Source of the DNA: Cryobacterium sp.
GTDB taxonomy: Bacteria > Actinomycetota > Actinomycetes > Actinomycetales > Microbacteriaceae
Direction: 5' to 3'
Assembly: GCF_026786305.1 (NCBI RefSeq)
Contig: NZ_JAJAYI010000057.1
Coordinates: forward strand, 1 to 48,856
DNA length: 48,856 nt
Shown here: piece by piece, positions 35,190 through 43,521 of the stretch
Layout of the letters: each line of letters opens with the position of its first letter
Numbering within the stretch: the stretch's first letter is position 1
Position numbers and translations under genes: made by a program
Notes under the pieces: generated by a model
Databases searched by the model: none
What the model was told of the DNA's origin: nothing
What the model saw: only the letters and a program-made list of their open reading frames with translations

Positions 35190-35343
35190 ACCGGGCGGCC
35201 GCTAACAGTGGTTTGCCGGTGCGTGAGAGTCGGCCGTGCCTTCGCCTCGGGTTGGGCGTAGCATGACTAGAATGATCGTCTTTTGTCCTTCCGAGCAAGC
35301 CGGAACGCGCCGGTCGACCGGCCCCGCCGGCTGGCGCTGAGAC

Positions 35344-35961
35344 GTGACCAGAATGCGGCGTCGTCTTCGCAATCCCAGCTTTCGTAACCCGACGTTTTTT
35401 TCGACCTGGCTGCTGTGGCTGGTCGGAATTCTTGCTTTTCCGATCGCGGGCCTGGCCGGTACCGCGGTGGGTGGGCGGGTCAGCAACCCGGTGTCGGCCC
35501 TCATCGGCGGGGCGGTCTGCGGCGTCGTCATCGGCCTCGGCCAGGTACTGGTCAGCCGGCGACGCCTCGATCCGCTGATGTGGATCCCGTTGTCGGCGAT
35601 TGGAATGGGTCTGGGGCTGCTCCTGGGCTCGACCGCTGTCAACTACCGAACGACGCTTGGCGAACTGGCCCTGATGGGAGCGATCACCGGGCTCGTGCTC
35701 GGCGCGGCGCAGGCCGTCGCGCTGCCGCCGCGCGCCCGGCGACGCTGGCTGTGGGCCCTCGGTGTGGCCGCTTTCTGGGCGCTCGGCTGGACCCTGACGA
35801 CCCTGGCCGGAGTCAATGTCGAGGCGCAGTTCACGAACTTTGGCGCCATCGGCGCGGTGACGTTCACCGCGTTGTCCGGGCTCCTGCTGCACCTCCTGCT
35901 GCCGTTTCACCCCAGGTCGGGCATGTGGTTGCGGTCTCGACCCGTCAGTACGTCGCCGTAG
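35344..35961 (+). CDS. Integral membrane protein of unknown function
   Basis: A 205-aa protein with six or seven hydrophobic segments (about 20-45, 47-70, 80-98, 108-126, 134-155, 165-185). It has a strongly basic N-terminus (MTRMRRRLRNPSFRNP), so that end is cytosolic. Gly-rich helices such as LIGGAVCGVVIGLGQVLVSR and GAITGLVLGAAQAVALPPRA repeat, suggesting an internal duplication. I recall similar small unnamed actinobacterial membrane proteins, without function. The GTG start is not backed by a good ribosome-binding site. Confidence 0.65.
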   Translation: MTRMRRRLRNPSFRNPTFFSTWLLWLVGILAFPIAGLAGTAVGGRVSNPVSALIGGAVCGVVIGLGQVLVSRRRLDPLMWIPLSAIGMGLGLLLGSTAVNYRTTLGELALMGAITGLVLGAAQAVALPPRARRRWLWALGVAAFWALGWTLTTLAGVNVEAQFTNFGAIGAVTFTALSGLLLHLLLPFHPRSGMWLRSRPVSTSP

Positions 35962-36111
35962 TGTGCGACACCCATCACACGTGCGCTTGCCGCCCAGCGG
36001 GACAGCGGCCGTGCGGGACGCAATAGGCTCGAAACAGCGGATGTCCCGAATCAGTGTCGGTATCGGCACGACCAATACGGGTGGCCCGGCGTCGCCAGAT
36101 CGGAACCACCT

Positions 36112-37341
36112 GTGGAATTCTCCGCCATGCTCGCCGCAACGACAGGGCTGAAATCTGACATCGTCAGAAATGTCGCTGCGGTCGCCGATGATGTTCTTCA
36201 GTTGAGCCGGGCGATCCACGCCGACCCGGAACTGTCCTTTCAGGAGTACCGCGCATCCGCTCTGATTACCACCCGGCTGCACCGGGCAGGATTCACCCTG
36301 GAACAACCGGTGGCCGATCTGCCGACAGCCTTCGTGGCGACCGCCGGGACCGGGCCATTGACGGTTGCCATCTGCGTTGAATACGACTCGTTGCCGAACA
36401 TCGGCCATGCCTGCGGTCACAACATCATCGCCGGCGCGAGTGTCGCGGCCGCCCTCGGCCTGCTTCCGCTTGTCGACGCCCTCGGCATCACGCTCAAGGT
36501 GATCGGGACTCCAGCCGAGGAACACGGCGGCGGGAAGGTCCTGCTCATGGAACGCGGCGTGTTCGACGGCGTTGGGGTTGCCCTGATGACCCATCCCGTT
36601 CAGGACGGAATGTCCTACAACCCGGCCGGAACAACCTGCCAGGCCGTCGGTCGGTACCGGGCGACGTTCCGGGGAACGGCCGCGCACGCGGCGGCGGCGC
36701 CCCATCTCGGTGTCAACGCAGCGGATGCCGCGGTGTTGTCGCAGGTCGCCGTGGGGTTGCTGCGGCAGCAGATTCCTGGAGACCACCGAATTGCCCTGTA
36801 TGTGTCAGAGGCGGGCTTCGCCACGAACATCATTCCCGACACAGCCGTGGTGGAATTCGAATGCCGCGCCTTTACCCTGCCAAAGTACGAGGCCTTGCTG
36901 GTACGGGTGCGTCGGTGTTTTGAGGCCGGCGCGCTGGCGACGGGAACCACGCTGGAGATCGAGCAGACCGAGCCCCTGTACGAGCCGCTGCTGCAGAACG
37001 AGGCGTTGTCTGCCCATTGGAACGCCGGCATGGCGTTCTTCGGCCGCAATGTGGCACGTTCGACTGGACTGAGCGGCGGCTCAACGGACATGGGCAACGT
37101 CTCCCAGATCATCCCCAGCATTCACCCGTGGGTGGGGATCCCCGGGGCTCACGTTCCCATTCATTCCCACGGCTTTGCGGCCGTCGCCGATACCCCGGAG
37201 GCCCACCAGATCATGTTCGAGTCTGCCCTCGCGATGGCGTGGACCGTGCTCGGCGTGACCACCGATGACAACGAGCGGCAGTCATTCATCGACGCCGCGC
37301 AGCTGCGCGTGATGTCTGAGGCCACCGGGGCGCCCCAGTGA
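36112..37341 (+). CDS. M20-family amidohydrolase (AbgB/PM20D2-like)
   Basis: Metallo-amidohydrolase of 409 aa. Metal-binding features are HACGHN (99-104) after EYDSLPNIG, TPAEEHGGG with Glu136-Glu137, and the late His in HSHGFAAV. The AHAAAAPHLGVNAADAAV region belongs to the dimerisation domain. The subgroup includes AbgB (aminobenzoyl-glutamate hydrolase) and PM20D2 dipeptidases. Its stop overlaps the start of the DUF3100 membrane protein (GTGA), so they are one operon, probably uptake plus hydrolysis of a substrate. GTG 36112 or ATG 36127 may start it. Confidence 0.88.
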   Translation: MEFSAMLAATTGLKSDIVRNVAAVADDVLQLSRAIHADPELSFQEYRASALITTRLHRAGFTLEQPVADLPTAFVATAGTGPLTVAICVEYDSLPNIGHACGHNIIAGASVAAALGLLPLVDALGITLKVIGTPAEEHGGGKVLLMERGVFDGVGVALMTHPVQDGMSYNPAGTTCQAVGRYRATFRGTAAHAAAAPHLGVNAADAAVLSQVAVGLLRQQIPGDHRIALYVSEAGFATNIIPDTAVVEFECRAFTLPKYEALLVRVRRCFEAGALATGTTLEIEQTEPLYEPLLQNEALSAHWNAGMAFFGRNVARSTGLSGGSTDMGNVSQIIPSIHPWVGIPGAHVPIHSHGFAAVADTPEAHQIMFESALAMAWTVLGVTTDDNERQSFIDAAQLRVMSEATGAPQ

Positions 37342-38675
37342 AGACCAGCGTCACCGCCACCGCGACCAACAGCCGGCCGGCATCCGTTCGCCTGAAACAG
37401 GCCGGTCCAATCATCGCGCTGGCGTTCGTCATCGCCGTGGGCTGTCAGGCGATTGGGTCGCTGACCATCGATCTGGGCGTCGGAACGATCATTATTTTCC
37501 CGATGGTCTGGGCTATTCTCATCGGTGCCGTTGTGTCGGTGCAGAGGATCAAACCGCTCGGGTTGAACCTGCAAAAGATCGCCAATGCCTTTGTGGGCAT
37601 CGCCGTGATGTTGCTCGTGGCCCGCCTGGCGTTCTCCATCGGCCCGAGCCTGCCGCTATTGCTCGATGCCGGCCCGGCCCTGCTGGTGCAGGAGATCGGG
37701 CACCTACTCGGCACGGTCGCCCTTGCGCTGCCGCTCGCCGTGTTGCTGCGCATGGGTAAGTCCACCGTGGGTGCCACATTCTCGCTCGATCGCGAACCGG
37801 CCTTCGCCATGGTCAGTGAGAAGTACGGTCCCGATTCCGACCAATACCGCGGAGTGCTCGCGATGTACGTGTTCGGCACACTTTTCGGTGCGGTCTACAT
37901 CAGCTTGCTGGCGTCGCTTCTCACCTCGGCCAATATCTTCGACCCGCTTGCCCTTGCCATGGGGGCCGGCGTGGGGTCGGGGTCGATGATGGCCGCCGCC
38001 GCAGCGAGTATCGTGGCGCAGTTTCCCGCCCAGGCCGAGCAGATCCTCGCCATGGCGGCGGTGTCCAACCTCATCACGACCGTGCTGGGCGTCTATGTCG
38101 GCATCTATATTGCCCTGCCGCTCGCCGACCGGTTCTACCGACTGCTGACCCGCCGCCAGATCGACAAGAAGCCTGCACCGGATGCCGCCACCCTCGACGA
38201 AAATCGCCGGTTCCGAGAAGCCACGACGGAGGCCGCAGCCCCGGTGAAACTGCCGATCTGGATGGCGATGTGCGTGCTCTCCGCCATCGGCATCGCGACG
38301 GCCTCGGTCGCGGCAAAGTCCTTTTCGTGGGGCATCGTGGGCGGGTACGCCATCATGGTCGCCCTCATCCTGGTGAGTATGTTCCTGGCGAAGGTGTCGC
38401 GCAAGATCTCGGCCATTGTCTGGGCAACAACCATCGGCGCGCTTATCTCCAGCCCGTGGTCACCGATCGGGGAGTCGCTGACGGCCCTTGTGACCAGCAT
38501 CGACTTTCTCTCGCTGGCGACCGTTGTCCTGGTCAGCGCGGGGCTGAGCCTCGGCAAGGATATGCCACTTCTCAAGCGCATCGGGTGGAAGATTATTCCG
38601 GTGGGTTTGGTCGCGATCACAGCCTCGTTCGTGCTCGCCACCGTCTTCGCGGAGTTCTCCTTGGGCCTCTGGTAG
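37338..38675 (+). CDS. DUF3100 membrane protein, putative transporter
   Basis: Polytopic membrane protein of 445 aa with about 11-12 hydrophobic segments and one cytosolic loop (about 265-305, Lys/Glu-rich). Recognisable DUF3100 blocks are LTIDLGVGTIIIFPMVWAIL, VGATFSLDREPAFAMVSEKY and LAMGAGVGSGSMMAAAAAS. Function is unproven. Coupling to an M20 amidohydrolase (4-base GTGA overlap) supports a carrier for the amidohydrolase substrate, by analogy with AbgT/AbgAB. The stop codon lies inside a 10-bp tandem duplication. Confidence 0.85.
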   Translation: MKTSVTATATNSRPASVRLKQAGPIIALAFVIAVGCQAIGSLTIDLGVGTIIIFPMVWAILIGAVVSVQRIKPLGLNLQKIANAFVGIAVMLLVARLAFSIGPSLPLLLDAGPALLVQEIGHLLGTVALALPLAVLLRMGKSTVGATFSLDREPAFAMVSEKYGPDSDQYRGVLAMYVFGTLFGAVYISLLASLLTSANIFDPLALAMGAGVGSGSMMAAAAASIVAQFPAQAEQILAMAAVSNLITTVLGVYVGIYIALPLADRFYRLLTRRQIDKKPAPDAATLDENRRFREATTEAAAPVKLPIWMAMCVLSAIGIATASVAAKSFSWGIVGGYAIMVALILVSMFLAKVSRKISAIVWATTIGALISSPWSPIGESLTALVTSIDFLSLATVVLVSAGLSLGKDMPLLKRIGWKIIPVGLVAITASFVLATVFAEFSLGLW

Positions 38676-38690
38676 CTTCTGGTAGCTTCT
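38671..38690. repeat. 10-bp tandem duplication over the DUF3100 stop codon
   Basis: GGTAGCTTCT is present twice in a row. The first copy contains the TAG stop of the DUF3100 gene. Confidence 0.85.
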
Positions 38691-38743
38691 CTTTACGCCG
38701 ACCGCCGACTGTGCGCCTCAAACCGTCACCGCGCCAAGTGTCG

Positions 38744-38810
38744 GTGGGCGCGCCCGTTACCGGTGGGCGCGCCAGCCATAGTGGGCGCGCCGACCGGTAG
38801 TGGGCGCGCC
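38744..38810. repeat. Four GTGGGCGCGCC units at 18-19 bp spacing
   Basis: The 11-mer occurs at 38744, 38763, 38781 and 38800. Each contains the 8-bp palindrome GGCGCGCC, while the 7-8 bases between units vary. The array fills the gap between the convergent DUF3100 and GNAT genes. No coding role; it might bind a protein, form stem-loops between units, or be expansion debris. Confidence 0.85.
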
Positions 38811-38828
38811 GATGACCAGGCCGGCGGC

Positions 38829-39362
38829 TTAGGTGCGCTGCAGCACCTTTTCGAGCACCTCGAGGTGCAGGTCATCGCGCTTGGGTACACCGAAACGCGT
38901 GTCGAAGTGAAAGGGTTTCTGTACTCCCGTTCGCTGATAGCCGCGACGTTCATAGAACGCGATGAGGGAGTCGCGCACGCTGATGACCGTCATCACCATT
39001 GCGGTCGAACGCCATTCGGAGACGGCCTGTCGTTCGGCCTCGGCCAGAATACGCTTGCCGTCACCCTGGCTCTGGCCGATCGGACGCACGGCGAACATGC
39101 CGAAATAGGCGGTATCACCCACGTCCTTCTCGATGTGGGCGCACCCGACCAGATCGACCCCACGTTCACCAAGAATGACGAAGCTGTGGGCCCGATCGAG
39201 GTCGGCACGCAGGATATCGGCGTCGAGGCGCTGGCCGTCGATGAGGTCGGCCTCCGTGGTCCAGCCCTGTCGGCTCGCCTCGCCGCGATAGGCGCTCGTC
39301 ACCAACTCCAGCAGGGCCGGAACATCGTCGGTGGTCGCGCGGCGGAACGTCAGGGTGTCCAT
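38829..39362 (-). CDS. GNAT-family N-acetyltransferase
   Basis: Acetyl-CoA-dependent acyltransferase of 177 aa. It starts MDTLTFRRATTDDVPALLEL. The acetyl-CoA loop is RPIGQSQGDGKRILAEAE, a slightly altered Q-x-x-G-x-G/A motif, and the C-terminal FYERRGYQRTG is typical. AGGG four bases upstream supports ATG 39362; the longer frame would run through the neighbouring DoxX-like gene. The start lies 5 bases from the stop of that gene, so the two form an operon. Substrate unknown. Confidence 0.88.
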   Translation of the reverse strand: MDTLTFRRATTDDVPALLELVTSAYRGEASRQGWTTEADLIDGQRLDADILRADLDRAHSFVILGERGVDLVGCAHIEKDVGDTAYFGMFAVRPIGQSQGDGKRILAEAERQAVSEWRSTAMVMTVISVRDSLIAFYERRGYQRTGVQKPFHFDTRFGVPKRDDLHLEVLEKVLQRT

Positions 39363-39367
39363 TTTCC

Positions 39368-39829
39368 CTACGACGTACGCTCGGCCGGAACACGGGTGCG
39401 CCAGGCCCGCCACGCACCCGTGGCCCACAGCACCCACAGTACGAGCAGAGGTTGAAAGGCCAAGCGGATACCCCGAGACAGATCCGAATTCAGCCCAAAC
39501 GAGTCGGTTGCCGTGACGAACTGTGAGATGTTGCCGGGAAAGATCGCCACGAAGAACGCGGCGACAATCCAGCCGACCGGCACCCGCCACCGGTGCAGTG
39601 CGAGCAGCGCGATTCCGAGCATGATTTCGACGATTCCCGATAGCACCACGACCGTGTCGGTGCCCAAGGGAACCCAGGCCGGAACCTGCGCCTGAAATGC
39701 TTCCCGATTGACGGTGAGATGGCTGATTCCAGCCAGCAGCAGAAAGGCGCCGAGAATCAGCTGGCCGATTAGCCGGGGCAGCGAACGGTGCGAGCGTGCC
39801 GCACTTTCACGAGGTGTAGATTCAGCCAT
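39368..39829 (-). CDS. DoxX-like four-helix membrane protein
   Basis: Membrane protein of 153 aa with four predicted helices. Typical features are LIGQLILGAFLLLAGISHL in helix 1, LSGIVEIMLGIALLAL in helix 2, then IVAAFFVAIFPGNISQF. This matches the DoxX/YqjF group of uncharacterised membrane proteins, some tied to redox or sulfur stress. It is first in an operon with the GNAT gene. Confidence 0.82.
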   Translation of the reverse strand: MAESTPRESAARSHRSLPRLIGQLILGAFLLLAGISHLTVNREAFQAQVPAWVPLGTDTVVVLSGIVEIMLGIALLALHRWRVPVGWIVAAFFVAIFPGNISQFVTATDSFGLNSDLSRGIRLAFQPLLVLWVLWATGAWRAWRTRVPAERTS

Positions 39830-39932
39830 TTGTGCTGAGTCTAATGCTGGCAGGGTGCAGTTTTGTGACGGTTTCAGCCGGGTAGACGGCGTGCTGCGAG
39901 CACGACTGACCGAGCGTCGAGCAGGTCCACGG

Positions 39933-40097
39933 CTAACGACCGAGGAGCCGCGCGAAGAACCCGCCCGTGGATTTCTGCCTCACGTGGCCCTCGCAGCGCT
40001 GGTTGCGCGGCACATTCTTCATGACCTGATCAACGTGCTGGCCGCACCCGGCCCAGGTGGTCTTCTGACAGGTCTTGCAGGTGACTGCTCTGCACAT
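39933..40097 (-). CDS. 54-aa Cys-rich zinc-ribbon-like protein
   Basis: Short protein starting MCRAVTCKTCQKTTWAGCGQ, with Cys at 2, 7, 10, 18 and 35 and His21. The order CKTC...WAGCGQHVDQVM is conserved in many actinomycetes as an unnamed small protein. It probably binds zinc or another metal. AAAGG eight bases before ATG 40097 supports the start. It is divergent from the molybdoenzyme gene and shares the CsoR-like operator region. Confidence 0.78.
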   Translation of the reverse strand: MCRAVTCKTCQKTTWAGCGQHVDQVMKNVPRNQRCEGHVRQKSTGGFFARLLGR

Positions 40098-40132
40098 GGT
40101 CGGTGCCTTTCGGTAGGGAATTATCTCAGAGT

Positions 40133-40148
40133 ATACCCGTGGGGGTAT
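40133..40148. promoter_or_regulatory. CsoR/FrmR-like palindromic operator
   Basis: ATACCC-GTGG-GGGTAT is a perfect 6-bp inverted repeat with a G/C-rich centre. CsoR-family repressors (copper CsoR, formaldehyde FrmR) bind sites of the form ATACCC/GGGTAT around a short GC core. It lies between the divergent Cys-rich protein and FdhF/YdeP genes, so it could control either or both. The cognate regulator is not in this window. Confidence 0.55.
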
Positions 40149-40269
40149 CACACAAATTCGTACCCCGTGAACGGATGCTCGCGCCCCAGTGGGTGTATCG
40201 TGCCAGCGATGAGCGCTCGGTCGGCCACACGACCCCGGGACTCAGGAACTACAAGGAGAGCGGTGCCGC

Positions 40270-42564
40270 ATGAGCAGTGAAACCCCGATCGACGACGTTA
40301 CCGACGACGACATCGAGGTCACGCACTCCAAAGCCTGGGCCGCCGGTGTACCGGGCGTGCTGCATTCCATGCAACCGGCGATCACCCAGATGGGCGCCCG
40401 GCGAGGAATGCGTGCGCTCCTGGCCATGAACCAGAAAGACGGTTTCGACTGCTTGAGCTGCGCCTGGCCCGACCCGGCACACCGCAAGGCGTTCGAGTTC
40501 TGTGAAAACGGCGCCAAGGCCGTGACCTGGGAGGCCACCCCGATCACCATCCCGACGAGTTTCTGGGCCGATCATTCGCTGCACGACCTGCGCGAGAAGA
40601 GCGAATACTGGCTCGGCATGCAGGGCCGGCTAGTCGAACCCGTCTACAAGCCGGCCGGCAGCGACCACTACCGCCCGGTCAGCTGGCCCGAGGCCATTCG
40701 GGTGATCGCCGCCAAGCTCAACGCCCTCGACTCACCCGACCAGGCCGCCTTCTACACGAGCGGACGCGCTTCCAACGAGGCCGCCTTCGTCTACCAGCTC
40801 TTCGCGCGGGCCTACGGCACCAATAACCTGCCGGACTGTTCCAATATGTGCCATGAATCCACGGGCTGGGCCATGGGGCAGACCGTCGGCATCGGCAAGA
40901 GCACGATCAGCTACGACGATTTTGCGAAAGCCGACCTGATCATCATCATGGGTCAAAACCCCGGCACGAACCATCCGCGCATGCTCACCGCGCTCGAAGG
41001 GGCCAAGGATGCCGGCGCCCAGATCGTCGCCATCAACCCGCTGCCTGAGGCAGGTCTGCGCCGCTACAAGAACCCGCAACGGGTGCGCGGGATCATCGGC
41101 CACGGCACCGACATCGCCGACCAATTTCTGCAAATTCGCATCGGGGGCGACATGGCTCTGCTGCAGGCCGTCTCGAAGCGGGTGCTGGACGCCGAAGATG
41201 CCGCGCCAGGAACCGCGCTGGATCAATCCTTTCTCGACGAACACTGTCACGGCCTGGCCGAGCTGCGGCAGCATCTCTCCCAGCTCGACGAGCGCGTGGT
41301 GCTGGCCGCGACGGGCCTGCGCGCGGCACAAATCGACGAACTCACGCAGCGGTACCTCAAATCTGATCGAGTGATCATCACCTGGGCCATGGGGCTGACG
41401 CAGCAGAAGAAGGGCGTCGAGACGATCAAGGAAATCATCAACCTGCTGCTGCTGCGCGGCAATATCGGCAAACCCGGTGCCGGGGCCTCACCGATCCGCG
41501 GCCACAGCAACGTACAGGGAGACCGCACCATGGGCATCTGGGAGCAGATGCCGCCGGCCTTCCTCGACGCCCTGCAGCGGGAGTTCGGCTTCGACCCGCC
41601 ACGAGCGCACGGCGTTGATTCCGTCGACGGGGTGCGCGCCATGCGCGACGGAAGGATGAAGGTGTGGATGGGTCTCGGCGGCAATTTCGTCGCCGCCATG
41701 TCCGACACGGGCATTGCCGAGGCCGCAATGCAGCGCACCGAGATGAGCGTTCAGATCTCCACGAAACTCAACCGTTCGCACGCCGTGACGGGCGAGGAGG
41801 CCCTAATCCTGCCGACCAGGGGGCGCACTGAAATTGATGAGCAGGCCAGTGGGGTGCAGTTTGTCTCCGTCGAGGATTCGGTCTGCGCTGTGCACCCGTC
41901 CTGGGGCAATCTCAAGCCGGTGTCACCGAATCTGCTGTCCGAGGTGGCGATCATTTCGCGACTGGCCAGCGCCGTGCTCAAAAGCACAGTCGCGGTCGAC
42001 TGGGCCGGTTTCGAGGCCGACTACGACCGCATCCGCGACCACATCGCCCACGTGGTCGACGGGTGCGAAAATTATAACGGGCGCATCCGGGAGGAGGGCG
42101 GGTTCGTGCTGGCGAACGGCCCCCGCGATTCACGCACCTTCAACACCCCGATCGGCAAAGCCATGCTGACGACGAACACGCTTGAGCACCTCGAGGTGCC
42201 GCCCGGGCGCCTGGTACTGCAGACGCTGCGCAGCCACGATCAGTTCAACACCACCATCTACGGCCTCGATGACCGCTATCGCGGCATTAAAAAGGGTCGG
42301 CACGTGGTCTTCATCAACAAGAAAGACCTGATTAACCTCGGTTTCGCCGACGGAGACCTGGTCGATGTGCACAGCGAGTTCAGCGACAATGTCGACCGGG
42401 TGCTGCGCGGCTACCGGTTGGTCGCCTACCCGACACCGCGCGGCTGCGCCGCCGCGTACTATCCAGAAGCGAACGTGCTCGTGCCGCTCGACAGCGTCGC
42501 CGACGGCAGCAACACGCCGGTGTCGAAGGCCGTCATCATCCGGCTGGAGCGTGCAACGCCCTGA
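40270..42564 (+). CDS. FdhF/YdeP-family molybdopterin oxidoreductase
   Basis: Molybdenum or tungsten bis-MGD enzyme of 764 aa, related to formate dehydrogenase alpha chains and E. coli YdeP. The N-terminus has Cys61-x2-Cys64 (DCLSCAWPDP) and Cys78 (EFCENGAKAV). This may hold a 4Fe-4S cluster, though a fourth Cys is not obvious. Cofactor blocks: FYTSGRASNEAAFVYQLFAR, CSNMCHESTGWAMGQTVG with the ligand Cys, MGQNPGTNHPRML and RGNIGKPGAGASPIRGHSNV. The C-terminal domain ends GYRLVAYPTPRGCAAAYYPE. AAGGAG nine bases upstream fixes ATG 40270. Substrate unproven; formate is a guess. A DUF6457 gene converges on it. Confidence 0.9.
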   Translation: MSSETPIDDVTDDDIEVTHSKAWAAGVPGVLHSMQPAITQMGARRGMRALLAMNQKDGFDCLSCAWPDPAHRKAFEFCENGAKAVTWEATPITIPTSFWADHSLHDLREKSEYWLGMQGRLVEPVYKPAGSDHYRPVSWPEAIRVIAAKLNALDSPDQAAFYTSGRASNEAAFVYQLFARAYGTNNLPDCSNMCHESTGWAMGQTVGIGKSTISYDDFAKADLIIIMGQNPGTNHPRMLTALEGAKDAGAQIVAINPLPEAGLRRYKNPQRVRGIIGHGTDIADQFLQIRIGGDMALLQAVSKRVLDAEDAAPGTALDQSFLDEHCHGLAELRQHLSQLDERVVLAATGLRAAQIDELTQRYLKSDRVIITWAMGLTQQKKGVETIKEIINLLLLRGNIGKPGAGASPIRGHSNVQGDRTMGIWEQMPPAFLDALQREFGFDPPRAHGVDSVDGVRAMRDGRMKVWMGLGGNFVAAMSDTGIAEAAMQRTEMSVQISTKLNRSHAVTGEEALILPTRGRTEIDEQASGVQFVSVEDSVCAVHPSWGNLKPVSPNLLSEVAIISRLASAVLKSTVAVDWAGFEADYDRIRDHIAHVVDGCENYNGRIREEGGFVLANGPRDSRTFNTPIGKAMLTTNTLEHLEVPPGRLVLQTLRSHDQFNTTIYGLDDRYRGIKKGRHVVFINKKDLINLGFADGDLVDVHSEFSDNVDRVLRGYRLVAYPTPRGCAAAYYPEANVLVPLDSVADGSNTPVSKAVIIRLERATP

Positions 42565-42573
42565 TTGAGAAAG

Positions 42574-42891
42574 CTACTGCGCCGTGTTCACCCAGCCGGT
42601 TTCGTTGGGATTCTCACCCGCGGGCTGCTGGCAGACGGCGATGACGACATCCGCTGCCCGAGCGATGGCCGCGTGCGACGCCGTAGCCGAATTGGCTGCG
42701 GCCAAGCCGGCGGCATAGCCGACGACGAACGTTGTGATGGGTGCGGCCATCGGACTGATCGCACGAGCGGCCTCATCGGCGACGTTCAGCATGAGGTGGT
42801 TGTCCACCTCCAGATCCAAAATTTGGAGGGCCTGGCTGAGGCGGCGGGTCCACTGCTTCAGAATCTCTTCGTCCACGTCGTTGTGTGTCAC
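42574..42891 (-). CDS. DUF6457 protein linked to molybdenum enzymes
   Basis: A 105-aa helical protein with WTRRLSQALQILDLEVDNHL and AAPITTFVVGYAAGLAAAN, the core of DUF6457. In actinobacteria this domain is found alone or fused near molybdenum cofactor genes (MobA, FdhD, formate dehydrogenase). Here it ends 9 bases from the stop of the FdhF/YdeP gene. A role in cofactor insertion or maturation is inferred from context only. Confidence 0.82.
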   Translation of the reverse strand: MTHNDVDEEILKQWTRRLSQALQILDLEVDNHLMLNVADEAARAISPMAAPITTFVVGYAAGLAAANSATASHAAIARAADVVIAVCQQPAGENPNETGWVNTAQ

Positions 42892-42986
42892 AGCAACTCC
42901 TTCAGTTGTCGGTTAGAACGGATGCCCGGCGACGTTGACGGTACCCTGACGCGAGAAATCGCGTGCAACAAAATGGCTCCGAATTG

Positions 42987-43475
42987 TTACCAACCCATAG
43001 TGCCCGCGGCGCCCTTGAACGGCCCGACAATTTTCTCGGTGATCCAGCCGCCGTAGTAGTCGCCGTCCTGCGCACGCACCGTTTCACCGTCGACGGTGCA
43101 GCGCTGCATTGCTCCCGGATAAATGGCGACGCGGTCGGCCAGCGTCTCATACCCCGATGTCGGCGTGGGGTAGAACCAGGCGGCCCGGGCGCTTGAGCCG
43201 ACGGAGAGGTAGCCGGCTACGCCCTTGTACTCGCAGTAGCTCTGGCCCGGGGCCGGTTGCAGAATTTCCGGGGCGAAGGCGCTCCGCGGCAAGTAGTACA
43301 CCGGTGGATGGCTGGTCTCGAGCACCCGCACGACGTCGCGCGTGTCGGCGATGGTCACGCCGTCGAGTTCGATGGTGACGTGTTCCTGGGTGTGTTCGAC
43401 GCGGGGCGGTCTGGGGTAATCCCAAACGGATTCCTGGCCGGGGCGGACGGGGTCGCGGTTCGCTCGCTCAATCAT
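42987..43475 (-). CDS. DUF427-domain protein
   Basis: Soluble beta-tent protein of 162 aa. Family blocks: ESVWDYPRPPRVEHTQEHVT, HPPVYYLPRSAF, SYCEYKGVAGYLSV, VAIYPGAM and YYGGWITEKIVGPFKGAAGT. The biochemical role is unknown; DUF427 proteins are widespread in actinobacteria. It is followed on the same strand by the MFS gene upstream of it, 46 bases away, so the two may be cotranscribed. Confidence 0.9.
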   Translation of the reverse strand: MIERANRDPVRPGQESVWDYPRPPRVEHTQEHVTIELDGVTIADTRDVVRVLETSHPPVYYLPRSAFAPEILQPAPGQSYCEYKGVAGYLSVGSSARAAWFYPTPTSGYETLADRVAIYPGAMQRCTVDGETVRAQDGDYYGGWITEKIVGPFKGAAGTMGW

Positions 43476-43521
43476 GAACCGATGCTAGGACAGCAACCTG
43501 CGAAGAACCGTGATGTTTGCG

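Noticed and set aside
35179..36786. 535-codon minus-strand frame over the membrane protein and M20 genes
   Set aside because: Covers two well-supported plus-strand genes and reads as Arg/Gln/His-rich nonsense. It is not JetD.
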